IMG/VR virus record: IMGVR_UViG_3300028044_000040
Location: 1 to 32,019 of that record
Reading direction: 5' to 3' (one strand)
DNA: 32,019 nucleotides
Source: a virus
Part shown: piece by piece, positions 16,586-23,174 of the stretch
Numbering within the stretch: the stretch's first letter is position 1
How the letters are laid out: every line of letters begins with the position of its first letter
Translations under genes and position numbers: made by a program
The notes under the pieces: model-generated
What the model was told of the DNA's origin: nothing
The model's database searches: none
Seen by the model: the letters and a program-made list of their open reading frames with translations, nothing else

Positions 16586-17188
16586 TTACAAACTATCTAC
16601 ACTCTCCACTAAAGAAGCATGAAATTGTGAATAATTAAATGTAGCTGATGTCTCTATTTCACCGGCATCTCTATTGTTATAATCAATACCCGCTAAACTG
16701 GTAGGAAACGCGTTTGTGTATACAAACTCAATGACTCTTTTATCATATTCATCCAAAGAGAAGATTGACAAGTTGGATGCATATTCAAGATTAATGGATT
16801 TATTATTGTTTGTCATGATATCACTGCCATCATATATGCCTGTCTTACTGTCATTTAAGATGTTTAACCACTTATAAATTACCCAATAATTGTTAAACCT
16901 GTTGTCGACAGTAAAATTAATAGTGAGAGGCGGATAGGCCGGCCTGGTGAGAGAGGATGTGAGCAAGGTTTGACCTGCATATTTTAAGGGTATTGCAGGT
17001 ATTTCGATGTTAGGCACAATACTGCCATACACTGAGAATTGAAGAGAGTCTTCTTTGATTGTTGCTTCACTGCGATTAATTTTACGATCAATGCCTTTTA
17101 GTCCTTTGGGCAGGTTCAATATGAGCAAAAATTTATCTTTTCTGCTTTTATTAAAAATACTTTGCGAATATGGAACGAGGTTTGCCAT
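16586..17188 (-). CDS. Second tail-tube-like protein
   Basis: A 200-residue protein between large terminase and sheath, a place where T4 has no gene. It looks like a tube-family member: a beta-rich core (LQFSVYGSIVPNIEIPAIPL at about 49-68, followed by YAGQTLLT and a PPLTINFTVDNRFNNYW strand), and a closing hairpin FPTSLAGIDYN ... ETSATFNYSQF. The order of elements parallels the gp19-like protein (LPG-type loop, N-Y-x-V strand, closing strands). It could be a minor tube, tail terminator or neck-adjacent ring. No late box precedes the ATG, which lies 3 bases past the gp17 stop, so it probably shares the gp17 transcript. Confidence 0.55.
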   Translation of the reverse strand: MANLVPYSQSIFNKSRKDKFLLILNLPKGLKGIDRKINRSEATIKEDSLQFSVYGSIVPNIEIPAIPLKYAGQTLLTSSLTRPAYPPLTINFTVDNRFNNYWVIYKWLNILNDSKTGIYDGSDIMTNNNKSINLEYASNLSIFSLDEYDKRVIEFVYTNAFPTSLAGIDYNNRDAGEIETSATFNYSQFHASLVESVDSL

Positions 17189-17191
17189 ATA

Positions 17192-18898
17192 TTAACTTAA
17201 TCTAGACCACCCCTGTGACTCCAATTCTTTTAAACCTTCAAGCTCTTCTTGATCTGCTTGTGAAAACACAATAGGCGATGTTGAGCCCATGGATGCATCC
17301 TTTTCATTACTATATATTGAAGTGGGATTAATAAAATATTTTATTCCGTAATCTAGCGATTTAATTGTTAATGGTTTTTTATTTGCATCAAATTCGCTGA
17401 CATCAAAATATTTTTCAACTAAATCATTTTCTAAAATCATTAATGCCCATATCAAGCTCATTACCCGGTCATCCCAATTATCCATTCCAGGTTTAGCGCT
17501 CCACGTGCCATTAGGGTACCGAGTAAAAGCTTTTAATTCTTTTAGTGTTTTTACATCTTTAATTTTTACAGATTTTAATTCATTAATCCAGTACCTCATG
17601 TTCATTACACCTTTGTACTTTGAATTGGTATGAGCCAGTACACCTGGTTTGTTGTAACTGGTACCGCCAATTTTTGGACCATATGAAACAATATTCTCAT
17701 ACATGTGTGTATTTTTAAGTTGATCAACCACTTGTGCACCACAATTGTTTCTCTCAATCATAGCAAGCGGTGAGCCCCAATGTTGTAAAATTTCAAATAA
17801 TTTTGTTGTAAAATTATAAGGACTTATGATTCGATTATGATACACAGCCACCTGTTCAATCTGTCTTAAGTTAGTAATGTCCAGAATTTGTATAACACTT
17901 GCAGCTTCACCCACCCCTTCACTAATGTCCACACCCACCACATAAATTTTTTCTTTATTTGGTTCATCCCATAATTGGTATTTTCCATCTTCAAAAACAA
18001 ACTTTGGTTCAGTACATTCACTCTTCATTTCTTCAAAAAGTTTTTCATCCAAAGCACTTTCACCGGTTTGTAAGAAAACATTTCCAAACTCTTGATCAAA
18101 CACATCTCTGCTGCCCAAGGTGCGTATTGTATTTTCTTTCCATGCTTCATCTCTTCCTGGAAATTCCCACCAATCAACCTTTTCTGCATGCCAGTCATTT
18201 TTACGTTCAATTGCTCCAGTGTATAATTCATGAAAGAGATTGCCTGTGCCATTTGGTGTTGAAGCAACAAATATTTTGGACTTTTTAGATGATGAGATAA
18301 TTGGATAAACTGAACTCCAGAATTGCTCCACAAGATGGTTGTCAATAAACGCCAACTCGTCCAAAATAAGAACGTTGCAACTGTCACCTCTGCCTGCATC
18401 ACTACTGGTTGTGGATATACCTATACTACTGCCATTGCCCAGTGACATGGATGTTTTACCATATTCTACAGTGCCTGGTTTGAGGTAATTAGGTAGTTTC
18501 TCATAAGCTAACCGTATCCTCTTAAAAATGTTAATTGCAGTTTGTTCTTTGTTGGCGACCACTAAAATGCGTTGGTCCTCAAAAAAGCATGCTATCCATA
18601 AAGCATATATGGTCATAAGAGTTGTTTTTCCTACTTGTCTTGATGCCAACAAGCAAACAAATCTGTTGTCTCTTAAACTTCTCAAAATTCGTCTTTGATA
18701 GCTGTGAAGCTTGATCTTCATCTTTCCTTCGTCCAGGTTGGTGATGAAGAAAAAGTTTTCTGCAAAAAAAAGTATGTTCTTTCTTGATTTGGCTATGTCT
18801 TCTACCCATTCAGGATGTGTTTCATAATCAAATACTGTTTCAGAGGTAGGTAGATTTTGATTACCTAAATAAAACTTGGAATCTGGTTTTTTTGGCAT
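17192..18898 (-). CDS. 17: Large terminase subunit gp17-like
   Basis: A 568-residue packaging motor (T4 gp17 has 610). ATPase domain: adenine-side LHSYQRR near 64-70, Walker A SRQVGKTT (86-93), Walker B VLILDE (176-181) and coupling motif STPNG (213-217). Nuclease domain: VGVDISEG (Asp324), MIERNN (Glu382) and NWDDRV (Asp476/477), the three acidic sites of the RNase H-like fold. It translocates DNA into proheads and cuts concatemers. It begins the minus-strand tail block. The ATG at 18898 has no TAAATA box at the standard distance, unlike the divergent gene at 18919. Confidence 0.96.
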   Translation of the reverse strand: MPKKPDSKFYLGNQNLPTSETVFDYETHPEWVEDIAKSRKNILFFAENFFFITNLDEGKMKIKLHSYQRRILRSLRDNRFVCLLASRQVGKTTLMTIYALWIACFFEDQRILVVANKEQTAINIFKRIRLAYEKLPNYLKPGTVEYGKTSMSLGNGSSIGISTTSSDAGRGDSCNVLILDELAFIDNHLVEQFWSSVYPIISSSKKSKIFVASTPNGTGNLFHELYTGAIERKNDWHAEKVDWWEFPGRDEAWKENTIRTLGSRDVFDQEFGNVFLQTGESALDEKLFEEMKSECTEPKFVFEDGKYQLWDEPNKEKIYVVGVDISEGVGEAASVIQILDITNLRQIEQVAVYHNRIISPYNFTTKLFEILQHWGSPLAMIERNNCGAQVVDQLKNTHMYENIVSYGPKIGGTSYNKPGVLAHTNSKYKGVMNMRYWINELKSVKIKDVKTLKELKAFTRYPNGTWSAKPGMDNWDDRVMSLIWALMILENDLVEKYFDVSEFDANKKPLTIKSLDYGIKYFINPTSIYSNEKDASMGSTSPIVFSQADQEELEGLKELESQGWSRLS

Positions 18899-18904
18899 AG
18901 ATAC

Positions 18905-18912
18905 ATTAAATA
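18905..18912 (+). promoter_or_regulatory. Late promoter box for the gene at 18919
   Basis: ATTAAATA on the plus strand, 6 nt (CTTAAT) before the ATG. It lies in the 20-base gap between the divergent gp17 gene and this one. Confidence 0.55.
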
Positions 18913-18918
18913 CTTAAT

Positions 18919-19833
18919 ATGAACCAGACAAGAACACTAATAGAAATGGGTAACTTCTATGAAAATAACATTATAGAAGAAAAGAAGTCAATGTTTCCAC
19001 CCAGGGGCACCTTCAAGAGTGTGAATAAAAAAGAGCCCACAGAGGCAGAAGCTGACAAGAATGCTTTTGTTAAGAACACTGGTCCAGAGAATGCTGACGG
19101 GTTTAGAGACAATTTAATTGATACAAAAGTGAAGAGTAAGAAAGAAAATCTCTATCAACCAGAAAAATTCTCACAAAATTATGAAAAAACAGAAGTTAAA
19201 ACAATAAATAATTTTATGAGCAAATCTATTTTTGACAAATTGTATGAGGATGTAATGTCCGATCAGGCCAAAGACACTGAAGCAGTTGATGCTGCAGCTC
19301 TTGGCTTGCCTTCAGTTGATTCAGGTAATGATTCAGGTGAAGAAAGTGAAGTAAGTTTTACACTGCCCCGTGACATTGCACATAAATTGTGTGATGCATT
19401 AAAAGCTGTTCTCGATACAGAAGAGGAAGCTGGCGATGAAGAGGGCATGGGTGGTGAAGAGAATGGCGCTAGCGAAGATGGACAGTTTGCTCCTTCAGAA
19501 GATGCCGAAGCAAAGGCAAAGAAGAAGCATGAGCAAGAAGAAGATGAAGATAATGAAGGTGTTGCAAAGGAGGCTACTGAGCTCAAGGAACTTCCTGCTT
19601 CTGCTGGTCACGGACTACAGAAGAAAGACAACAAAGTCGGTGATGTTACAAAATCATTAACTTCCAGTGGTGCAGGTGATGCAAAAGTTACTGATAAAGT
19701 TGGCAATGATGGTGAAAAAGGCCATGCTTTAGTTGGTGGTGGAATCAAAGGTGCTAATGCTTACACAGGCAAGAGCAACAAAGTGGATTCAAAGACATCA
19801 AAAGTTGGATCATACCTTGCCGGTTTAAAATAA
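18919..19833 (+). CDS. Acidic virion or scaffold-like protein of unknown family
   Basis: A 304-residue protein with strongly skewed composition. The first 100 residues are charged and look disordered. Residues 100-165 contain two helices (MSKSIFDKLYEDVM and LPRDIAHKLCDALKAVLD). Residues 166-220 form an acidic tract rich in Glu, Asp and Gly, and the end is Gly/Lys/Ser-rich. The acidic, low-complexity build resembles phage core/scaffold or internal proteins, but no family is recognised. A second possible start is the Met at residue 100. Late box 6 nt upstream and an intrinsic terminator 20 bases after the stop make this a self-contained late unit. Confidence 0.7.
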   Translation: MNQTRTLIEMGNFYENNIIEEKKSMFPPRGTFKSVNKKEPTEAEADKNAFVKNTGPENADGFRDNLIDTKVKSKKENLYQPEKFSQNYEKTEVKTINNFMSKSIFDKLYEDVMSDQAKDTEAVDAAALGLPSVDSGNDSGEESEVSFTLPRDIAHKLCDALKAVLDTEEEAGDEEGMGGEENGASEDGQFAPSEDAEAKAKKKHEQEEDEDNEGVAKEATELKELPASAGHGLQKKDNKVGDVTKSLTSSGAGDAKVTDKVGNDGEKGHALVGGGIKGANAYTGKSNKVDSKTSKVGSYLAGLK

Positions 19834-19852
19834 CTAAAAATTCAAAAATAGT

Positions 19853-19889
19853 AAAAAAAGGGCTTAATGTAAATTAAGCCTTTTTTTTT
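19853..19889 (+). terminator. Rho-independent terminator
   Basis: GGCTTAAT (19861-19868), loop GTAA, ATTAAGCC (19873-19880), then nine T; an A tract precedes it, so it could also work on the other strand. It closes the acidic-protein gene and sits 2 bases before the next late box. Confidence 0.88.
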
Positions 19890-19890
19890 G

Positions 19891-19898
19891 CTTAAATA
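19891..19898 (+). promoter_or_regulatory. Late promoter box for the gene at 19904
   Basis: CTTAAATA on the plus strand, 5 nt (TCTAC) before the ATG, immediately after the terminator T tract. Confidence 0.55.
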
Positions 19899-19903
19899 TC
19901 TAC

Positions 19904-20227
19904 ATGGCTGAGTCCTTTTTAAAATTTTTCGAAAAGTATGGAGTGGAGCATAGACACATGAAAGATGTCATACCTGATCCTATATCACATCCACAAACCC
20001 CAGGTAAAACAGTTCCAGATTACGTAAGAACTAAAGTTAAAAATCAAAAAGTACAAACATTGATGAACCAGGATAGTGGCAAACAAATTCTAAACATTCA
20101 GGATATTCAACAAATTCAAAAAGAGTATAACTTGGAATTTGATCCACAAAATCCAAAAAAGCTTGGTAATACAGGCATTGTCTTAAAGTTTGATCCAATT
20201 TTTAGGAAAGCTATAATAGAAAAATGA
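19904..20227 (+). CDS. Unknown small protein upstream of gp14
   Basis: A 107-residue soluble protein with no recognised family. It begins with an amphipathic segment (SFLKFFEKYG, 3-12) similar to other plus-strand late proteins here, followed by a proline-rich stretch (DPISHPQTPG) and a Gln/Lys-rich helix, ending in a short strand-rich part. It overlaps the gp14 start by 4 bases (ATGA), so translation is probably coupled, and it likely acts with the neck or head. In T4 this position holds gp13, but the sizes differ greatly (309) and I see no similarity. Confidence 0.7.
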   Translation: MAESFLKFFEKYGVEHRHMKDVIPDPISHPQTPGKTVPDYVRTKVKNQKVQTLMNQDSGKQILNIQDIQQIQKEYNLEFDPQNPKKLGNTGIVLKFDPIFRKAIIEK

Positions 20228-20958
20228 ATACTAAAGACAAGTATACAGGTAGTACCACTATAAACATACAACCTTTTACCTTCAAAGATAACGATTGTTT
20301 CAGATATACTGATAAAGACAATAATTCAGCTGAACGAATGACTGTTTCCAATTATTGGAGAGAACAGATTAATCAGTTTGGTCAAAAAGTTCAGTATTTT
20401 ACACATAACTACAATGTTTTATCAGCAGACAATTTATATGGTGAACATCCAATACAGCAATATTCAACGCCAAGATTGATTACTGTGGCAATAAACTTGC
20501 AAGAAAATGCATTGATGTTAAGCAAGTTCGGGTTAGTATCAGATGACGAACTCACAGCGTTCATTCACATAAGTGCTTTTTACACTGCGTTTGGTATTAA
20601 CCAGGAGCCTAAGTCTGGTGATTTATTCAAGCTAGTGGAATATGGTAATGACAGACCAGGTGGCAGACAAGGCAACATATATGAAATTACACAGCGACTA
20701 GATCAAGATATTGCACAAATAAATCCTCTCATGGGACACTATGTATGGTTAGTGAAAGCCAAGAGATTTGAGTACTCTTTTGAACCTGGGCTCAGTGGCG
20801 GTGAAGCAGTGAATGAACAAGTTTTTGATGATACAAAGAGCCCATATGCATCAGGTGCAGTTAAACCTTACAACTACAGTGTCAATGAAGAGTCCAAAAG
20901 TATATTCGACTACAGTCAAACTAATTATTCAGATGTGTATGGTGGGTATGGTGGTTGA
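20224..20958 (+). CDS. 14: Neck protein gp14-like
   Basis: A 244-residue protein (T4 gp14 has 256). The order of landmarks matches gp14: QKVQYFTHNYNVLSADNLYGE (53-73, the 'G..v.Y..R......D.ifgE' region), LSKFGLVSDDEL (99-110), the helix after FIHISAFY, then QEPKSGDLFKL (127-137, the 'P.eGDLi..P' motif), NIYEITQ and VWLVKAKRFEYSFE (174-187, the closing 'Y.l..k.feYS.E' block). gp14 with gp13 seals the packaged head and receives the tail. Here it is transcribed opposite to the tail genes. Its 3' end overlaps the convergent gene at 20925 by 34 bases. Confidence 0.78.
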   Translation: MNTKDKYTGSTTINIQPFTFKDNDCFRYTDKDNNSAERMTVSNYWREQINQFGQKVQYFTHNYNVLSADNLYGEHPIQQYSTPRLITVAINLQENALMLSKFGLVSDDELTAFIHISAFYTAFGINQEPKSGDLFKLVEYGNDRPGGRQGNIYEITQRLDQDIAQINPLMGHYVWLVKAKRFEYSFEPGLSGGEAVNEQVFDDTKSPYASGAVKPYNYSVNEESKSIFDYSQTNYSDVYGGYGG

Positions 20959-21206
20959 GGTTCTTCATAAGAATACACTGGGATTCTTTCTTTTCTACAA
21001 TTTGAAATAAATTTTTCTGCGTCTTGTATGCTATTGAATTCAGCTGCTATTTTGCCATCAACACTTGCAAATGTATAGACAACTTTATTATCTGTCTTAG
21101 ATATATTGGTCAATACATATTTTGTATTGTATTTGAACCTTTTATCTAGTAATTGATATGAGGGGTTGTGTATTATAGTGAAGCTGGTTCCAACGATGTA
21201 GTGCAT
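20925..21206 (-). CDS. Small unknown protein with a Shine-Dalgarno site
   Basis: A 93-residue protein, unrecognised. It begins with strands (VGTSFTIIHNPSY) and continues with KYVLTNISKTDNKVVYTFASVDG and a helix (IQDAEKFISNCRKE), a pattern resembling small beta-barrel or DUF-type phage proteins, and ends in a proline/tyrosine-rich tail. It is one of few genes here with a textbook ribosome site: AAGGAG with a 5-nt spacer before the ATG at 21206. The site lies in the end of the upstream gene, which it overlaps by 34 bases. Confidence 0.65.
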   Translation of the reverse strand: MHYIVGTSFTIIHNPSYQLLDKRFKYNTKYVLTNISKTDNKVVYTFASVDGKIAAEFNSIQDAEKFISNCRKERIPVYSYEEPQPPYPPYTSE

Positions 21207-21499
21207 GCTTTCTCCTTATTTAAACTTGGCGGCACAGTGTGCATTGTGTTGAATTCGTTTAATGAAATTTCGTCCAACATGGATTCATATCTCTCTGAGA
21301 TATATTTTTGAAAAGCCAATGGCTTAATCCAATCATCATTTTCTTGCAAATTGTATTTAAAATTACCAGCTTTTTTTGATATATAATCCAAGGCTTCAAC
21401 CAAACATATCCACCTGGTATATTCTTGAAGTTGAAGTTTATGAACTTTGTTTGAATTGGTCTTAACCGTTATGGAGTTTTTTGATGGTACTAATTGCAT
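21173..21499 (-). CDS. Small unknown protein
   Basis: A soluble protein of 108 residues if started at the ATG at 21499; an in-frame TTG at 21508 would add three. No family is recognised. The middle (WICLVEALDYISKKAG ... FQKYISERYESMLDEI) is helical. The 5' end overlaps the upstream gene and the 3' end overlaps the next one, so it sits in a tightly coupled run of small genes. Expression is probably driven from the promoter before 22323. Function unknown. Confidence 0.6.
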   Translation of the reverse strand: MQLVPSKNSITVKTNSNKVHKLQLQEYTRWICLVEALDYISKKAGNFKYNLQENDDWIKPLAFQKYISERYESMLDEISLNEFNTMHTVPPSLNKEKACTTSLEPASL

Positions 21500-21911
21500 A
21501 TCCAACAATAATATATGAAAGATCTTTTACGTCAAGAAGATTCTTATTCTTATTAAAAAACTTTATCACTTCAAGAAATGCATTTAAAGACGTGTTTTGT
21601 GCTTCAAAGAATGTACGGCAACATCTGGTAATTTGCTCTTTATTTTCTTCCAAAACATCACTATTCTTGATAGAGGCGCTCAACGCATCATAAAAGAGAT
21701 TATTTAAACCTGAAAAGAAAACCCTTTCATCAGATACCTTTTTAAGAGATACAAAGCCATATTCAAATTTTTGGTAGTCAGCTATAGTCAGATACTTCTT
21801 AAAAAAAAGTATAATGTCATCCGGAAGCAAGCTTGCAGATTCAACTGCACGGTCAATGCTATTGGGCGGTATGCTGTTTGTCAATTTCTCAATGCTTTCA
21901 GGAATTTTCAT
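21462..21911 (-). CDS. Small helical unknown protein
   Basis: A 149-residue protein predicted from sequence to be mainly helical (DDIILFFKKYLTIADYQKF, RCCRTFFEAQNTSLNAFLEVIKFF). No catalytic motif or membrane segment is clear. I compared it by eye with T4 gp62 and gp33 and saw no match. It overlaps the membrane-protein gene upstream by 14 bases and the next gene downstream, so it belongs to the same operon. Function unknown. Confidence 0.62.
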   Translation of the reverse strand: MKIPESIEKLTNSIPPNSIDRAVESASLLPDDIILFFKKYLTIADYQKFEYGFVSLKKVSDERVFFSGLNNLFYDALSASIKNSDVLEENKEQITRCCRTFFEAQNTSLNAFLEVIKFFNKNKNLLDVKDLSYIIVGYAISTIKKLHNG

Positions 21912-22323
21912 CTGGAATCTTTAGGTTATTTAAAACAGCTGATGGGTTTTCAATGGCTTCTGTTGCAACAGCTGTTTCTGCACCAATTAATACACTTATT
22001 TTTTTGTTGCATTGAGCACATTTATAATAATTCTTTGCATTGAGTCTAATTGGAACAAACTCTACAACCTTCTTGAAACATGGACATTCCACTTCCAATC
22101 CTTGAAAAGACAGTTCCTTGAGCATTTCATTTTCAATTTTTTTAATCTGAAGACCAGTATAAATTCGTATAAAAGTTGAATATACGTAAAAACCAGTAAA
22201 CTGAAACACAACACCTGTCAATATACCTGCAATGAAATTAAGCTTTACTAGGTAAAAGATAATGGCAAATAACAGAGATACAAGACACAATGTAAATAGC
22301 TGATTCAATAGCTTTTTGAGCAT
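21898..22323 (-). CDS. Membrane protein with zinc-knuckle tail
   Basis: A 141-residue protein with two hydrophobic segments (about residues 9-28 and 30-53) near the N-terminus and a cytoplasmic-looking remainder. Four cysteines, CPC at 80-82 and CAQC at 102-105, form a likely zinc ribbon. Phages use such small inner-membrane proteins for host takeover or lysis timing, but none of those roles is shown here. It is the first gene of a minus-strand run of small genes. A sigma-70-like -10 (TATAAT) lies 7 nt before the ATG, inside a 19-base perfect inverted repeat, suggesting early, possibly repressible expression. Confidence 0.68.
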   Translation of the reverse strand: MLKKLLNQLFTLCLVSLLFAIIFYLVKLNFIAGILTGVVFQFTGFYVYSTFIRIYTGLQIKKIENEMLKELSFQGLEVECPCFKKVVEFVPIRLNAKNYYKCAQCNKKISVLIGAETAVATEAIENPSAVLNNLKIPDENS

Positions 22324-22328
22324 ATATA

Positions 22329-22347
22329 GTATTATATATTATAATAC
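22329..22347. repeat. 19-base inverted repeat at the promoter of the membrane protein gene
   Basis: GTATTATA, TAT, TATAATAC: a perfect 8-3-8 dyad located 6 bases upstream of the ATG at 22323 and covering two TATAAT elements. It could be an operator or simply a consequence of AT-rich -10 sequences. A second 8-3-8 dyad precedes the gene at 25777. Confidence 0.45.
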
Positions 22348-22359
22348 GAACATCAGCAA
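22331..22359 (-). promoter_or_regulatory. Sigma-70-like promoter for the membrane protein operon
   Basis: TATAAT (22331-22336), 17-nt spacer, weak -35 TTGCTG (22354-22359). The -10 ends 7 nt before the ATG at 22323. Confidence 0.45.
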
Positions 22360-22360
22360 G

Positions 22361-22723
22361 CTATTTGTTACCACTGATTAATGTTTTTATTATGTTTTGT
22401 ATGACTGTGAGTTTTTTGATAGCGGAAATTATATAAGTCTTGGCATCATCATTAAATTTAATATTTGGATTGTTTAAAGCTTGCTTGAAGAGTTCCACTG
22501 AATTAGAAGAGTTTACATACAGATCACCAAGCTGGTTTATAACGTTTCTAAGAGGGTAAGGCAAATCATTACCTGCTTTGACAGCACCTGGTATTTGCGG
22601 GTTTTTATTGGTGTCAAAAATGTCATTCAGGGAAACGCGTTGAGTTGAGAGGTCTCTTGATGCTATACCGCTTACCCATTTGTTATATTGCATTACTTCA
22701 TCAAACAAAAGAGTATGTTTCAC
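22361..22723 (-). CDS. Unknown late protein, GTG start
   Basis: A protein of 120 residues if begun at the GTG at 22723. The frame is open further (to 22864), but that extension runs antisense into the plus-strand gene at 22758 and reads as low-complexity alanine/serine. ATTAAATA with a 5-nt spacer fixes GTG 22723 as the likely start; an ATG at 22693 is the alternative. The product is mixed, with VSLNDIFDTNKNPQIPG and a helical C-terminus (KTYIISAIKKLTVIQNIIKTL). It shows no recognised family; late expression suggests a virion role. Confidence 0.62.
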   Translation of the reverse strand: MKHTLLFDEVMQYNKWVSGIASRDLSTQRVSLNDIFDTNKNPQIPGAVKAGNDLPYPLRNVINQLGDLYVNSSNSVELFKQALNNPNIKFNDDAKTYIISAIKKLTVIQNIIKTLISGNK

Positions 22724-22728
22724 ATAAT

Positions 22729-22736
22729 TATTTAAT
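22729..22736 (-). promoter_or_regulatory. Late promoter box for the gene at 22723
   Basis: ATTAAATA on the minus strand, 5 nt (ATTAT) before the GTG. Together with the box at 22745 it fills the 34-base gap between two divergent genes. Confidence 0.55.
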
Positions 22737-22744
22737 CTTTTTAG

Positions 22745-22752
22745 AATAAATA
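22745..22752 (+). promoter_or_regulatory. Late promoter box for the gene at 22758
   Basis: AATAAATA on the plus strand, 5 nt (ATGTT) before the ATG at 22758. Confidence 0.65.
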
Positions 22753-22757
22753 ATGTT

Positions 22758-23174
22758 ATGAGTCTTTTTAATAAAGTTTTTGATACAGTGCTTGAAGCCG
22801 GTGAAAATACAGATGACACTGCTGCAGCAGCAGTAGCAGCCCCACAAAATGATAGAGCTGCCATGGCGCAGACTTTAAAAAATTCTGCACCTGAAGACTA
22901 TGATATCAAAGGCCGAGAGACGGTTGTTGATCAAAATAAGCAACATCAATTACAATCATTAAAAGGTTGGATTGAGCAAATAGACGTGTTTATTAAGTTT
23001 CTAAATGGCACAGATTCAGATTCTATTCAAGTGCAGCTGCATGCTGCTCCATGTGATTCAATATTTGAAGACATGGCCAGAAGTGAGAAAAAGAAGATTG
23101 CCAGATTAGCCGCAGAATTAAGTTCATTGAGCGAATCAATGAAGGGATACTTAATTTCTGCTAATGACAGATAA
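22758..23174 (+). CDS. Unknown small virion-like protein
   Basis: A 138-residue protein starting MSLFNKVFDTVLEAG, then an acidic/alanine-rich stretch (DDTAAAAVAAP) and a helical remainder (QLQSLKGWIEQIDVFIKFLN; KKKIARLAAELSSLSESMKG). The start recalls T4 internal proteins, whose N-terminal capsid-targeting peptide is removed after a small-x-Glu site before Ala or Gly; VLE-A at residues 11-14 would be such a site, though this is speculative. It is a single-gene plus-strand unit with its own late box. The 3' end overlaps the primase gene by 24 bases on the other strand. Confidence 0.66.
   Translation: MSLFNKVFDTVLEAGENTDDTAAAAVAAPQNDRAAMAQTLKNSAPEDYDIKGRETVVDQNKQHQLQSLKGWIEQIDVFIKFLNGTDSDSIQVQLHAAPCDSIFEDMARSEKKKIARLAAELSSLSESMKGYLISANDR

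Noticed and set aside
19263-19586. 107-residue minus-strand frame opposite the acidic protein
   Set aside because: Ser/Ala-rich antisense reading of Glu/Asp codons; a typical shadow.
21462-21911. gp62 or a gp55-type sigma factor
   Set aside because: Helical content alone suggested these; no sequence landmark of either family is present.
22724-22864. N-terminal extension of the minus-strand gene at 22361-22723
   Set aside because: The extension is antisense to the plus-strand gene at 22758, has alanine/serine low complexity, and a late box marks the GTG at 22723 as the start.
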